A stretch of 11,122 bases of DNA, from the NCBI GenBank assembly GCA_959602875.1, contig CAUGVQ010000066.1:1-11122 (forward strand), in the 5' to 3' direction. Position numbers and translations under genes: made by a program. Below are positions 1 through 8,271 of this stretch, in pieces. The notes beneath the pieces were generated by a model. It had not been told where the DNA came from. It was given only the letters and a program-made list of their open reading frames with translations, and made no database searches. The first letter of the stretch is position 1; each line of letters starts with the position of its first letter. Source of the stretch: an uncultured Collinsella sp. Its GTDB lineage: Bacteria > Actinomycetota > Coriobacteriia > Coriobacteriales > Coriobacteriaceae.

Positions 1-56
1 TTTTTAGTCTCTTTTTCTATTTGCGCCCTCGCCAAACTTGTTACCTTTATGTTGTG

Positions 57-84
57 GGGGGGCCGCGCCGCCGCGCGGCACCCC
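57..84 (-). terminator. GC-rich hairpin after the kinase gene
   Basis: A 7-bp perfect stem (GCCGCGC at 62-68 with GCGCGGC at 73-79) extends past one mismatch by four G-C pairs (57-60 with 81-84). It lies about 30 bases past the stop of the minus-strand kinase gene, so it may end that transcript. No T-run follows on the minus strand, so intrinsic termination is uncertain. Confidence 0.35.
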
Positions 85-111
85 TAGATTCAAGCGCGTG
101 AGGCTGTTGGG

Positions 112-1005
112 TTAGTCCAGAAGCGCGGCGACCTTGCCCAGAAGCGGCTCGAAACTGACGCCGCGGTCTTGGAACTGCGGCTGCTTGGAGGACACAATCA
201 TTGCGTCGTGCACGAAGTCGCCGGCAAAACGCACGGCCTCCTCCGTGGTGCGGCCAGCCATGACGGCGGCAAGCAGACACGAGCAGTACAAGTCGCCGGT
301 GCCGTGCAGCATGTAGGGCAACAGCTCGTTGTTGACCTCGAAGAACGATCCGTCCTGCGCACCCACGAAGTTGCGGATGAGTCCGTCGCCGCGCTGGATG
401 CCCTTGAGGACAACCGTCTTGGTTCCCTTTGCAAGCAGCGCGTCGGTCAGGCGGTGCGCCTCGTCGTCGGTGATGTCCTCGCCGGCCCAGGCGTCCCCAA
501 TGGGCTCGCCCAGGATGATGGCGGCCTCAGTGAGGTTGGGCGTGAGGATGTCTGCGCCCTCGGCGAGCTTGGCCATGGCGTCGCAGAGCTCGGGGGTGTA
601 GGTGGGGTAGATCTTGCCGTGGTCCGCCATAACAGGGTCGACCACGCGCAGCGCCTGAGGATAGGTAGCGTAGAGGTCACGGATGCGGTCGACCTGCTCG
701 GGCGCGCCGAGGAAGCCGGAGTAGATTGCATCGATATCGACCCCGATGCCCTTCCAAGCGGCGAGGTAATCGGAGAGGATCTCGGTCGTGTCGTGCATGT
801 ACCAGCCGGGGAAGGCGGTGTGCGACGAGAAGAGGCCGGTCGGGACCGGGCAGACGTCGCAGCCGGCGGCCGAGAGGACCGGGATGGCGACGCCAAGCGA
901 GCACTTGCCGTAGCCGCACAGGTCGTGGACGGCGGCAACGCGCGGGATGTAGTCCCCTTCACGCTGGTAAAGGGGCTGTGTAGACATGCTGATTCCGTTG
1001 GACAT
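112..1005 (-). CDS. pyridoxamine/pyridoxal kinase (PdxK/PdxY family)
   Basis: This gene encodes a cytoplasmic ribokinase-fold kinase of 297 residues that uses ATP to phosphorylate the 5'-hydroxyl of B6 vitamers in the PLP salvage pathway. Family signatures are visible in order: an N-terminal HDLCGYGKCSL substrate segment, LFSSHT near residue 60, SGFLGAPEQ, DPVMADHGKIYP, ILTPNLTEAAIILGEP, and the ATP/anion-hole motif HGTGDLYCSCLLAAV, whose Asp should be the catalytic base. The order and wording of these blocks match E. coli PdxY (VYGHAGN, FSNHT, SGYLGSAEQ, DPVMG, APNL, GVGD). An in-frame ATG at 1023 exists, but its codons contain AGAAGGA, a good Shine-Dalgarno six bases before the ATG at 1005, so I chose 1005. 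The gene is divergent from carA and stands alone. Vitamer preference (pyridoxamine, pyridoxal or pyridoxine) cannot be read from the sequence, so no symbol is given. Confidence 0.88.
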   Translation of the reverse strand: MSNGISMSTQPLYQREGDYIPRVAAVHDLCGYGKCSLGVAIPVLSAAGCDVCPVPTGLFSSHTAFPGWYMHDTTEILSDYLAAWKGIGVDIDAIYSGFLGAPEQVDRIRDLYATYPQALRVVDPVMADHGKIYPTYTPELCDAMAKLAEGADILTPNLTEAAIILGEPIGDAWAGEDITDDEAHRLTDALLAKGTKTVVLKGIQRGDGLIRNFVGAQDGSFFEVNNELLPYMLHGTGDLYCSCLLAAVMAGRTTEEAVRFAGDFVHDAMIVSSKQPQFQDRGVSFEPLLGKVAALLD

Positions 1006-1041
1006 GGGTATTCCTTCTTTCATCCGCGGACTTATGGACCA

Positions 1042-1067
1042 GCGTACGGTTACTCAGCATAGTACGC
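1042..1067 (-). promoter_or_regulatory. Inverted repeat and possible kinase promoter
   Basis: GCGTAC (1042-1047) and GTACGC (1062-1067) form an inverted repeat with a 14-base spacer, about 40 bases before the kinase start. Minus-strand -10-like hexamers TACTAT (1064-1059) and TATGCT (1061-1056) lie in and beside the right arm. No convincing -35 box is visible. A repressor site over the promoter is inference. Confidence 0.25.
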
Positions 1068-1260
1068 GTGGGCGTGCCGGCGGGTGCGTATTCACATCGA
1101 AACAGAGAGCGCACATTGCGCGCGCTTCGCACCAGGCGCGGCGCGGCCGCGCTGCCTGCCGCGGGCGTGTTGCCATGGCGCCCGGCGCGCCGCCGAGCAC
1201 CTCGCGCCGGGCGGGGTGCGGAATTATCGCGGACGGCGCGACCCGGCGGGCGCGCATGGC
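1068..1260. other. GC-rich divergent intergenic spacer
   Basis: This non-coding part of the 326-bp kinase-carA spacer is very rich in G and C. Its clearest structure is a perfect 11-bp inverted repeat, CGCCCGGCGCG (1179-1189) with CGCGCCGGGCG (1203-1213), with a 13-base loop. It lies upstream of the likely carA -10 box, so it would not be in the carA transcript unless initiation occurs further upstream. Open frames crossing it lack a ribosome binding site and I regard them as spurious. Confidence 0.4.
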
Positions 1261-1270
1261 AGAAAACGCC

Positions 1271-1276
1271 TACAAT
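1271..1276 (+). promoter_or_regulatory. Likely -10 box of the carAB promoter
   Basis: TACAAT is close to the TATAAT consensus and is the only AT-rich hexamer in this GC-rich spacer at a suitable place. Transcription would start near 1283, giving a leader of about 50 bases that carries the whole PyrR element. No recognisable -35 hexamer lies 16-18 bases upstream. Confidence 0.4.
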
Positions 1277-1296
1277 GAGGTGCAGCCCATCCACCT

Positions 1297-1326
1297 TTAA
1301 GCCGGTCCTGCGAGGCCGGGAAGGAG
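1297..1326 (+). promoter_or_regulatory. PyrR-binding RNA hairpin overlapping the carA RBS
   Basis: The RNA reads GCCGG-UCCUGCGAGG-CCGG at 1301-1319. It matches the PyrR-binding loop consensus UCCnGnGAGG at every fixed base (1306-1315), inside a CCGG/CCGG lower stem (1302-1305 with 1316-1319) and after the usual UUUAAG lead-in. The Shine-Dalgarno AAGGAG (1321-1326) starts two bases past the stem. In Bacillus such sites control attenuation, while in Mycobacterium smegmatis PyrR represses translation from a site over the RBS. No terminator or antiterminator lies between this hairpin and the start codon, so translational repression by UMP/UTP-bound PyrR is the likelier mode here. Confidence 0.8.
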
Positions 1327-1331
1327 TGCAT

Positions 1332-2804
1332 ATGGCGGTTACAGACGTGTCGGGCGCGCAGGCCCGCACCTCCGGCGGCGACCGCGCCGTCCGCAGCGCA
1401 GCCTTAAGTGAGCTCGCGCAGCACATGCTTTCCAAAACCAGCAAAAAGTCGAGTGTTCCGGGCATTCTGATGCTCGCCGACGGCACGGTCTTTTACGGTC
1501 GCGCCTGCGGAGCTCAGGGCACGGCGACGGGCGAGGTCTGCTTCAACACCTCGCTCGAAGGCTACTTCGAGGTCCTCACCGACCCGAGCTACGCCGGCCA
1601 GATCGTGACCATGACCTACCCGCAGATTGGCAACTACGGCATCGATCCGGTCGACACCCAGACCGGCCTTGGCGCCGACGGCGATCCCACGCTCAACACG
1701 CGCCCGGCGCTGCGCGGCATGATCGTGCACGACATGTGCCGCACGCCGTCCAACTGGCGCTCCACCGAGAGCGTGCCTGTCTACCTTGCCGAGCGCGGCA
1801 TCGTGGCGCTCGAGGGCATCGACACGCGCGCCCTCGTGCGGCATCTGCGCGACAACGGCGCCCAGAAGGGCATCATCACCACGGAGGTCTTTGACCTCGA
1901 GGAGCTCGCGCGCCTGCTCGCGGAGGCTCCCGATCTGGTGGGCGAGAACCTCGTCAAGACCGTGAGCCGCACCGACCGCCGCTCCTACACTGCCGCCGAC
2001 CTGCCGGCCGACCACGCCTTTGCCTCCGCCGACCCGGTGCCGGCGCGCCACAAGGTCGTAGCCTACGACTGCGGCATCAAGCGCGGCATCCTCGAGGGCC
2101 TCGTCCGCGCCGGCTGCGACCTCACGCTCGTGCCGTGGGACACCCCCGCCGAGGACGTGCTTGCGCTCGAGCCCGACGGCGTCTTTCTCTCCAACGGCCC
2201 GGGCGACCCGGATGCCGTTACCGAGACCTACACCCAGGTGCAGAAGCTCATCGGCAAGCTGCCGATCTTTGGCATCTGCCTGGGCCACCAGATGATCAGC
2301 CTCGCCTGCGGTGCCGATATGGAGAAGCTCAAGTTCGGTCACCGCGGCGGCAACCAGCCGGTCATGAACCTGCTCACCCGCCGTGTGGAGATCACCGCGC
2401 AAAACCACGGCTTTGGCCTGGTGTTCCCGAGCCTCGGCGCCCTTGTGCCCGAGCTCTCGGGCGGCGTGACCGAGCACCCCACCGGCGCCGACGGCACCGC
2501 CGCCACCGGCGATTTGCGCTTCTGGGTGGAGCGCGGGGTTGCGCCTGTTGTCCAAAACGAGCGCTTCGGCCGCATCCGCCTCACGCACGTGAACCTGAAC
2601 GACGGTACCGCCGAGGGCATCCAGCTGCTCGACCAGCCGTGCTTCTCGGTGCAGTACCACCCCGAGGCCTCGCCCGGCCCCACCGACGCGCATTACCTCT
2701 TTACCGCGTTCGCGCGCCTTATGGACGGCGACGCCGACTACCTCAACATCGACATCTCGAAAGACCGCCTCGCGGGGTGGAAGTTCGCAGAGGAGGAGAT
2801 GTAG
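1332..2804 (+). CDS. carA: carbamoyl-phosphate synthase small (glutaminase) subunit
   Basis: CarA hydrolyses glutamine and passes ammonia to CarB for carbamoyl phosphate, the precursor of pyrimidines and arginine. The 490-residue protein has an N-terminal CPSase small-chain domain (GILMLADGTVFYG, FNTSLEGYFEVLTDPSYAGQIV, then GMIVHDMCRTPSNWRS) and a class I glutamine amidotransferase domain (YDCGIKRGILEGL, FLSNGPGDPD, FGICLGHQ, QNHGF, QYHPEASPGPTDA). The catalytic triad reads Cys316, His443 and Glu445. GGAAGGAG lies five bases before the ATG at 1332. That start gives an unusual N-terminal extension of about 40 residues. ATG 1425 would remove most of it but has no Shine-Dalgarno. The protein also carries about 43 extra residues (roughly 362-416) between QNHGF and LTHVNLNDGT compared with E. 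coli CarA. carB starts four bases after the stop, so the two are co-transcribed and probably translationally coupled. Confidence 0.97.
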   Translation: MAVTDVSGAQARTSGGDRAVRSAALSELAQHMLSKTSKKSSVPGILMLADGTVFYGRACGAQGTATGEVCFNTSLEGYFEVLTDPSYAGQIVTMTYPQIGNYGIDPVDTQTGLGADGDPTLNTRPALRGMIVHDMCRTPSNWRSTESVPVYLAERGIVALEGIDTRALVRHLRDNGAQKGIITTEVFDLEELARLLAEAPDLVGENLVKTVSRTDRRSYTAADLPADHAFASADPVPARHKVVAYDCGIKRGILEGLVRAGCDLTLVPWDTPAEDVLALEPDGVFLSNGPGDPDAVTETYTQVQKLIGKLPIFGICLGHQMISLACGADMEKLKFGHRGGNQPVMNLLTRRVEITAQNHGFGLVFPSLGALVPELSGGVTEHPTGADGTAATGDLRFWVERGVAPVVQNERFGRIRLTHVNLNDGTAEGIQLLDQPCFSVQYHPEASPGPTDAHYLFTAFARLMDGDADYLNIDISKDRLAGWKFAEEEM

Positions 2805-2807
2805 ACC

Positions 2808-6146
<3,339 letters not shown>

Positions 6147-6170
6147 CCCGCGATAAAGATTAACGGTGCA

Positions 6171-6200
6171 GACGGGGCGGCTTCGGCCCCCCCCCGTTTC
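6171..6200 (+). terminator. Probable carAB terminator (UUCG-loop hairpin)
   Basis: Twenty-five bases past the carB stop, ACGGGGCGGC, a TTCG tetraloop and a C-rich arm form a stem with one mismatch and two bulged C, ending in GTTTC. The C(UUCG)G loop is a typical stabilised terminator loop, but the T-tract is only three bases. The nine-C run in the right arm (6187-6195) is itself prone to length variation. Confidence 0.6.
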
Positions 6201-6223
6201 TATGATCGCAAGCAACAAGCAAC

Positions 6224-6250
6224 AGGGGTCCGGCCGCCGGCCGGACCCCT
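6224..6250. terminator. Second hairpin after carB
   Basis: A perfect 12-bp stem, AGGGGTCCGGCC (6224-6235) with GGCCGGACCCCT (6239-6250), closes on a three-base loop. An outer CAAG/CTTG pairing is possible with a small bulge. No T-run follows on either strand. It may back up the preceding terminator or stabilise the 3' end of the carAB mRNA. Confidence 0.45.
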
Positions 6251-6316
6251 GCTTGTGTCTATCTGGAGTCACATTGGGTCCAACGCATGCGAACTGAGAC
6301 CAAAACCCGGCGCCAG

Positions 6317-6525
6317 TGGTCAAAGACCCCCGCAGAATAATAAAGAACCCCCTGTTATAGGCTGCCTTTACGTGTTCCCATCAAGCAAAGAAAAGCAGGG
6401 CGGCGCGATGAGCTGCGGTTTTTATTCATTGCGGTTTTTCACCGTGCATGAACGATGTGCCTCATGCCGGTGTCACAGCCTTCGTATCAGGGGGTCTTTT
6501 ATTATTCTGCGGGGGTCTTTGACCA
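6317..6525. mobile_element. MITE-like element with 38-bp terminal inverted repeats
   Basis: The left end (6317-6354, beginning TGGTCAAAGACCCCC) and right end (6488-6525, ending GGGGGTCTTTGACCA) are inverted copies that agree at 36 of 38 positions. The interior of 133 bases has no convincing gene. It carries two copies of TGCGGTTTTT (6414-6423, 6430-6439). Weaker pairing (GGCTG/CAGCC) continues inwards. Small size, long terminal repeats and no transposase fit a miniature inverted-repeat element moved by a transposase elsewhere. At most a 2-base target duplication (AG) is visible. A large non-mobile RNA hairpin is the alternative. Confidence 0.5.
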
Positions 6526-6548
6526 AGAACGGCAAACCGACCATGCAG

Positions 6549-6562
6549 GATTACATGTAATC
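6549..6562. repeat. Perfect 14-bp palindrome
   Basis: GATTACATGTAATC is a perfect palindrome between the MITE-like element and the mqsA terminator. It could be a protein-binding site, but no gene start lies beside it, so its role is unknown. Confidence 0.25.
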
Positions 6563-6598
6563 GGGGCACACGGCTGCTCAACAACAGTAGGCGCCACG

Positions 6599-6636
6599 GG
6601 AGGGCCCTGTCGATTGACAGGGCCCTCCGGATTTTA
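6599..6636 (+). terminator. Strong hairpin between the intergenic region and mqsA
   Basis: GGAGGGCCCTGTC (6599-6611) pairs perfectly with GACAGGGCCCTCC (6616-6628) around a GATT loop. On the plus strand it is followed by GGATTTTATA, a fair T-tract, so it should stop rightward transcription. On the minus strand it begins just past the mqsA stop codon but lacks a T-run, so it may still act as a weaker terminator for the toxin-antitoxin operon. Confidence 0.65.
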
Positions 6637-7170
6637 TAGAGCCTCTGCGGAAGAGGCTGGGTCAAATTCAACAATCTCAGCGCTGCGGAGGACTGGTCTC
6701 TTGCTCAAAGAACTTGAGAGAGTGGGTTCCTGGGTGGTGGAATCGCCCCTAGGTCTCTCACGGCGTTCTGCGCGGTATTGCGCTCGCAGGTAATCGGCTG
6801 CCGCGGGGACATCCCGAATAAGGCGCAGAAGCTTGTCGGCGGTGGCGGATTGTTGCATCGCACCCGTTTCCCATCTACTTACCGTGGGTGATGCAACGCC
6901 AATCAGGCGCTCTAATTCTTTCTGCGTTAGACCAAGCGATTTTCGGATCTCTTTGATTTGGGATGCTGTGAGAAGTCCGTGCCGTTGCGCATATTTTTCT
7001 GCAAGGGCACGGCCCAAGCGGGTTGCTTCTTGAGCACTCATGATATCGTTGCCGCATTCGGGGCACGCATAGCGTGTGAAGCCTGCTAGAACAAACGTCT
7101 CGTTGCGGTACGTTTCTTTGACGGGCTCGCTGCTAAGAATCATGGGCGTCCCGCATTCAGGGCAAATCAT
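6634..7170 (-). CDS. mqsA: MqsA-family antitoxin / transcriptional repressor
   Basis: The 178-residue protein has the two-part MqsA layout. An N-terminal YgiT-type zinc finger has two CPEC motifs (Cys3/Cys6 and Cys36/Cys39), spaced almost exactly as in E. coli MqsA. A C-terminal HTH_XRE domain follows at about residues 70-120, containing LTQKELERLIGVASPTVSRWETG. MqsA proteins bind the cognate toxin through the zinc domain and repress their own operon through the HTH. A Ser/Pro/Arg-rich tail from about residue 133 to 178 goes beyond the usual length of about 131 residues and has no motif I recognise. The start has AGGAGGG five bases upstream and lies nine bases after the toxin stop, so the two genes are one operon. 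Toxin-first order matches E. coli mqsRA. The symbol is by family similarity. Confidence 0.85.
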   Translation of the reverse strand: MICPECGTPMILSSEPVKETYRNETFVLAGFTRYACPECGNDIMSAQEATRLGRALAEKYAQRHGLLTASQIKEIRKSLGLTQKELERLIGVASPTVSRWETGAMQQSATADKLLRLIRDVPAAADYLRAQYRAERRERPRGDSTTQEPTLSSSLSKRPVLRSAEIVEFDPASSAEAL

Positions 7171-7179
7171 TGTTCCCTC

Positions 7180-7521
7180 CTAATGAACGCTGCCTTCCCA
7201 GTTGATTGACCAGATGACAACTGTGGGTGAGTCATCGGGTGCAAGATAAAACTTGAGGTACCAGTCAATTCCGTCGTATCGGATACCCTTATAGACATCC
7301 GCGAATGTTCCCGGTAGATAGACCAATTCCACCGTCTTATAAAAGTGCTCGCTTCTGGTTGCTAAAAATACCGATTGGACAGTTGCAGCCACCTGGCCAA
7401 TCCCGTAGTGGTTAGTAATAAAGGAGCGGGCGCGCTTTGCTAAGTAGAAGTCTCCTTTCAGGACGTGATTGCGTGCTAGCGGAAGTGAGTAGGACGGTTT
7501 AGCGTCGAACTTGCGGAGCAT
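7180..7521 (-). CDS. mqsR: MqsR-family toxin (RelE-like mRNA interferase)
   Basis: This 113-residue protein is first gene of the toxin-antitoxin pair. It matches the MqsR pattern: an N-terminal helical part (YSLPLARNHVLKGDFYLAKRARSFI), then HFYKTV (compare SDFYKSM in E. coli), TFADVYKG (compare WQDVYRP), WYLKFYL (compare VYLKITV) and a final beta strand VVIWSINWEG (compare VSFKEK). MqsR toxins cleave mRNA at GCU/GCA. Of four residues I recall as catalytic in E. coli (Lys56, Gln68, Tyr81, Lys96), Lys62 and Tyr88 have counterparts here. The Gln position reads Ala74, and the last Lys has no clear equivalent. Activity or target may therefore differ. GGAGG lies seven bases before the ATG. The assignment depends on my reading of motifs plus the MqsA neighbour. 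Confidence 0.72.
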   Translation of the reverse strand: MLRKFDAKPSYSLPLARNHVLKGDFYLAKRARSFITNHYGIGQVAATVQSVFLATRSEHFYKTVELVYLPGTFADVYKGIRYDGIDWYLKFYLAPDDSPTVVIWSINWEGSVH

Positions 7522-7534
7522 CTCTTCACCTCCA

Positions 7535-7553
7535 ATTTAGCGTAACGCTAAAT
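7535..7553 (-). promoter_or_regulatory. Palindromic operator upstream of mqsR
   Basis: ATTTAGCG and CGCTAAAT form a perfect inverted repeat around a TAA spacer, ending 14 bases before the mqsR start codon. Its place and symmetry fit a binding site for the HTH domain of the antitoxin. -10-like TACATA (7558-7553) and -35-like TTGATA (7562-7557) lie beside it on the minus strand, but I cannot fix a promoter because the nearest pairing would start transcription inside the mqsR RBS. Confidence 0.6.
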
Positions 7554-7596
7554 ATGTATCAAGGCTAATCATCTTGCTTCTCAGATTTGTTCTCAT
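7537..7596 (-). CDS. Possible 19-residue leader ORF before mqsR
   Basis: A short frame begins with ATG at 7596, six bases after a good Shine-Dalgarno (AAGGAG, 7608-7603). It encodes MRTNLRSKMISLDTYLALR and stops with TAA inside the palindromic operator, 15 bases before the mqsR ATG. Its last codons are the operator sequence itself, so the constraint may come from DNA rather than peptide. It could be a leader peptide coupling translation to mqsR, or chance. I recognise no homologue. Confidence 0.35.
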   Translation of the reverse strand: MRTNLRSKMISLDTYLALR

Positions 7597-7599
7597 GAA

Positions 7600-7645
7600 G
7601 TGCTCCTTTCATGCGATACCTGCAATTTCGAAGCATAAGGAGCAC
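7600..7645 (-). promoter_or_regulatory. Hairpin that would mask the leader-ORF Shine-Dalgarno
   Basis: On the minus-strand RNA, GTGCTCCTT (7645-7637) then ATGC (7636-7633) can pair with GCAT (7614-7611) and AAGGAGCAC (7608-7600), leaving an 18-base loop and a two-base bulge. The 3' arm is the Shine-Dalgarno of the 19-residue ORF. If transcription starts upstream of 7645, the RNA would hide that RBS. A regulatory role is inference. Confidence 0.4.
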
Positions 7646-8002
7646 CTCAAACAGATTTGATCCAGTAGCTAACGTGGATTCCAACATTCGTGGACAGCGA
7701 TCTGATACGAGATTAACCGCGCAGGTGAGAGGCGGTGAATTTAGAGTTCTTTGGGGAAGCTGAGGTATTGGGCCCACGGGCAATAATCATGAAAAAGTAA
7801 CAAAGTCAGGCCATATCTCGGGTCGCGCTTGGACTAGAAGGAATCTACGAGCTGTAGTGGCGCTCAGGAACCTCGAGGGGAGACGTTAGCGCCGAGCCGT
7901 TACATTGATGGATTTGAAGTCGCGGAATGAGTGCGCCAAATCAAGGAATGAGCGTGAATCACGCTGTAAACCGCCAATCCGTCCCACCGTACCCCGCATC
8001 TT
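7646..8002. other. Non-coding interval between the TA operon and surface-protein leader
   Basis: I see no credible gene here; open frames are short and lack ribosome binding sites. Small repeats include GGCGCT (7859-7864) with AGCGCC (7888-7893), enclosing a CCTCGAGG palindrome. GGAATGAG occurs twice (7924-7931 and 7945-7952), 21 bases apart. AGCGTG-AAT-CACGCT is a perfect inverted repeat at 7951-7965. Codon bias of the left-hand genes is absent. Confidence 0.5.
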
Positions 8003-8025
8003 ATTGACGGCCGTCAATATATAGT
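8003..8025 (+). promoter_or_regulatory. 16-bp palindrome next to a -10-like box
   Basis: ATTGACGGCCGTCAAT (8003-8018) is a perfect palindrome. A -10-like TATAGT follows at 8020-8025. The palindrome contains TTGACG, but it lies only 10 bases from the -10, too close for a normal -35, so the palindrome more likely occupies the promoter spacer as an operator. Transcription from here would give a leader of about 240 bases before the surface-protein start at 8272. Confidence 0.4.
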
Positions 8026-8125
8026 GTCATCCCCGGTACAGCGCTACCACATGTAGCAATCTCATAATTTTGAGGTAAACATTTACCTGCAAAAACGCGC
8101 CGCTCGTCGAATTACTAGCGAAAGG

Positions 8126-8157
8126 TTAAAGCTTTTCTTAAAGCTTTGGGCTATCCT
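8126..8157 (+). promoter_or_regulatory. Tandem TTAAAGCTTT repeat before a -10-like box
   Basis: TTAAAGCTTT occurs at 8126-8135 and 8138-8147, a 12-base period; each copy contains the palindrome AAAGCTTT. TATCCT at 8152-8157 could be a -10 box, placing the repeats over the -35 region. Two close, symmetric copies suggest a regulator or curvature site in front of the structured leader. Confidence 0.35.
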
Positions 8158-8178
8158 GTCACGCATCTAGTAAAAATG

Positions 8179-8246
8179 TGCCCCGGGTCTGCAAAAAAAG
8201 ACCCACTACAAGGGGCAATACGACAAACGGGTGTGGTGGCACCCGT
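8179..8246 (+). ncRNA. Structured 5' leader RNA of the surface-protein gene
   Basis: Three perfect stems pack into 68 bases. TGCCCC (8179-8184) pairs with GGGGCA (8212-8217) and encloses GGGTCT (8185-8190) paired with AGACCC (8199-8204). ACGGGTG (8227-8233) pairs with CACCCGT (8240-8246) around the loop TGGTGG. That loop can pair with CACTA (8204-8208) in the joining strand, a possible pseudoknot. The same CCACU can also pair with GGUGG in the RBS region (about 8257-8268). I do not recognise a known riboswitch class; the GEMM c-di-GMP consensus does not fit. A cis-regulatory element is inference. Confidence 0.45.
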
Positions 8247-8271
8247 CAGCGACCAAGGTGGGGTGGTACGT

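Noticed and set aside
169..1062. A 297-codon plus-strand frame opposite the kinase gene.
   Set aside because: It is an antisense shadow of a gene with clear kinase motifs, with low-complexity Gly/Val/Asp/Arg content.
1068..1331. A longer CarA starting at 1068.
   Set aside because: The extra segment is Arg/Ala/Pro-rich noise, would translate through the PyrR hairpin, and has no RBS, while ATG 1332 has GGAAGGAG.
6255..6560. A 101-codon plus-strand frame across the MITE-like element, and a 70-codon minus frame at 6462-6674.
   Set aside because: Both include the same peptide (GQRPPQNNK) only because the inverted repeat is read from each end. Neither has an RBS or domain.
7565..7783. A 72-codon minus-strand frame upstream of mqsR.
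   Set aside because: It begins with TTG, has no RBS and shows no domain; the short frame at 7596-7537 has the better ribosome site.
8179..8246. Assigning the leader RNA to the c-di-GMP (GEMM), preQ1, ZTP or guanidine riboswitch classes.
   Set aside because: The conserved core bases I recall for these classes are absent, so only an unnamed structured leader is claimed.
8146..8271. A TTG start at 8146 for the surface protein.
   Set aside because: It would bury the signal peptide behind 42 residues and translate through the structured leader; ATG 8272 has a Shine-Dalgarno and starts directly before the signal peptide.
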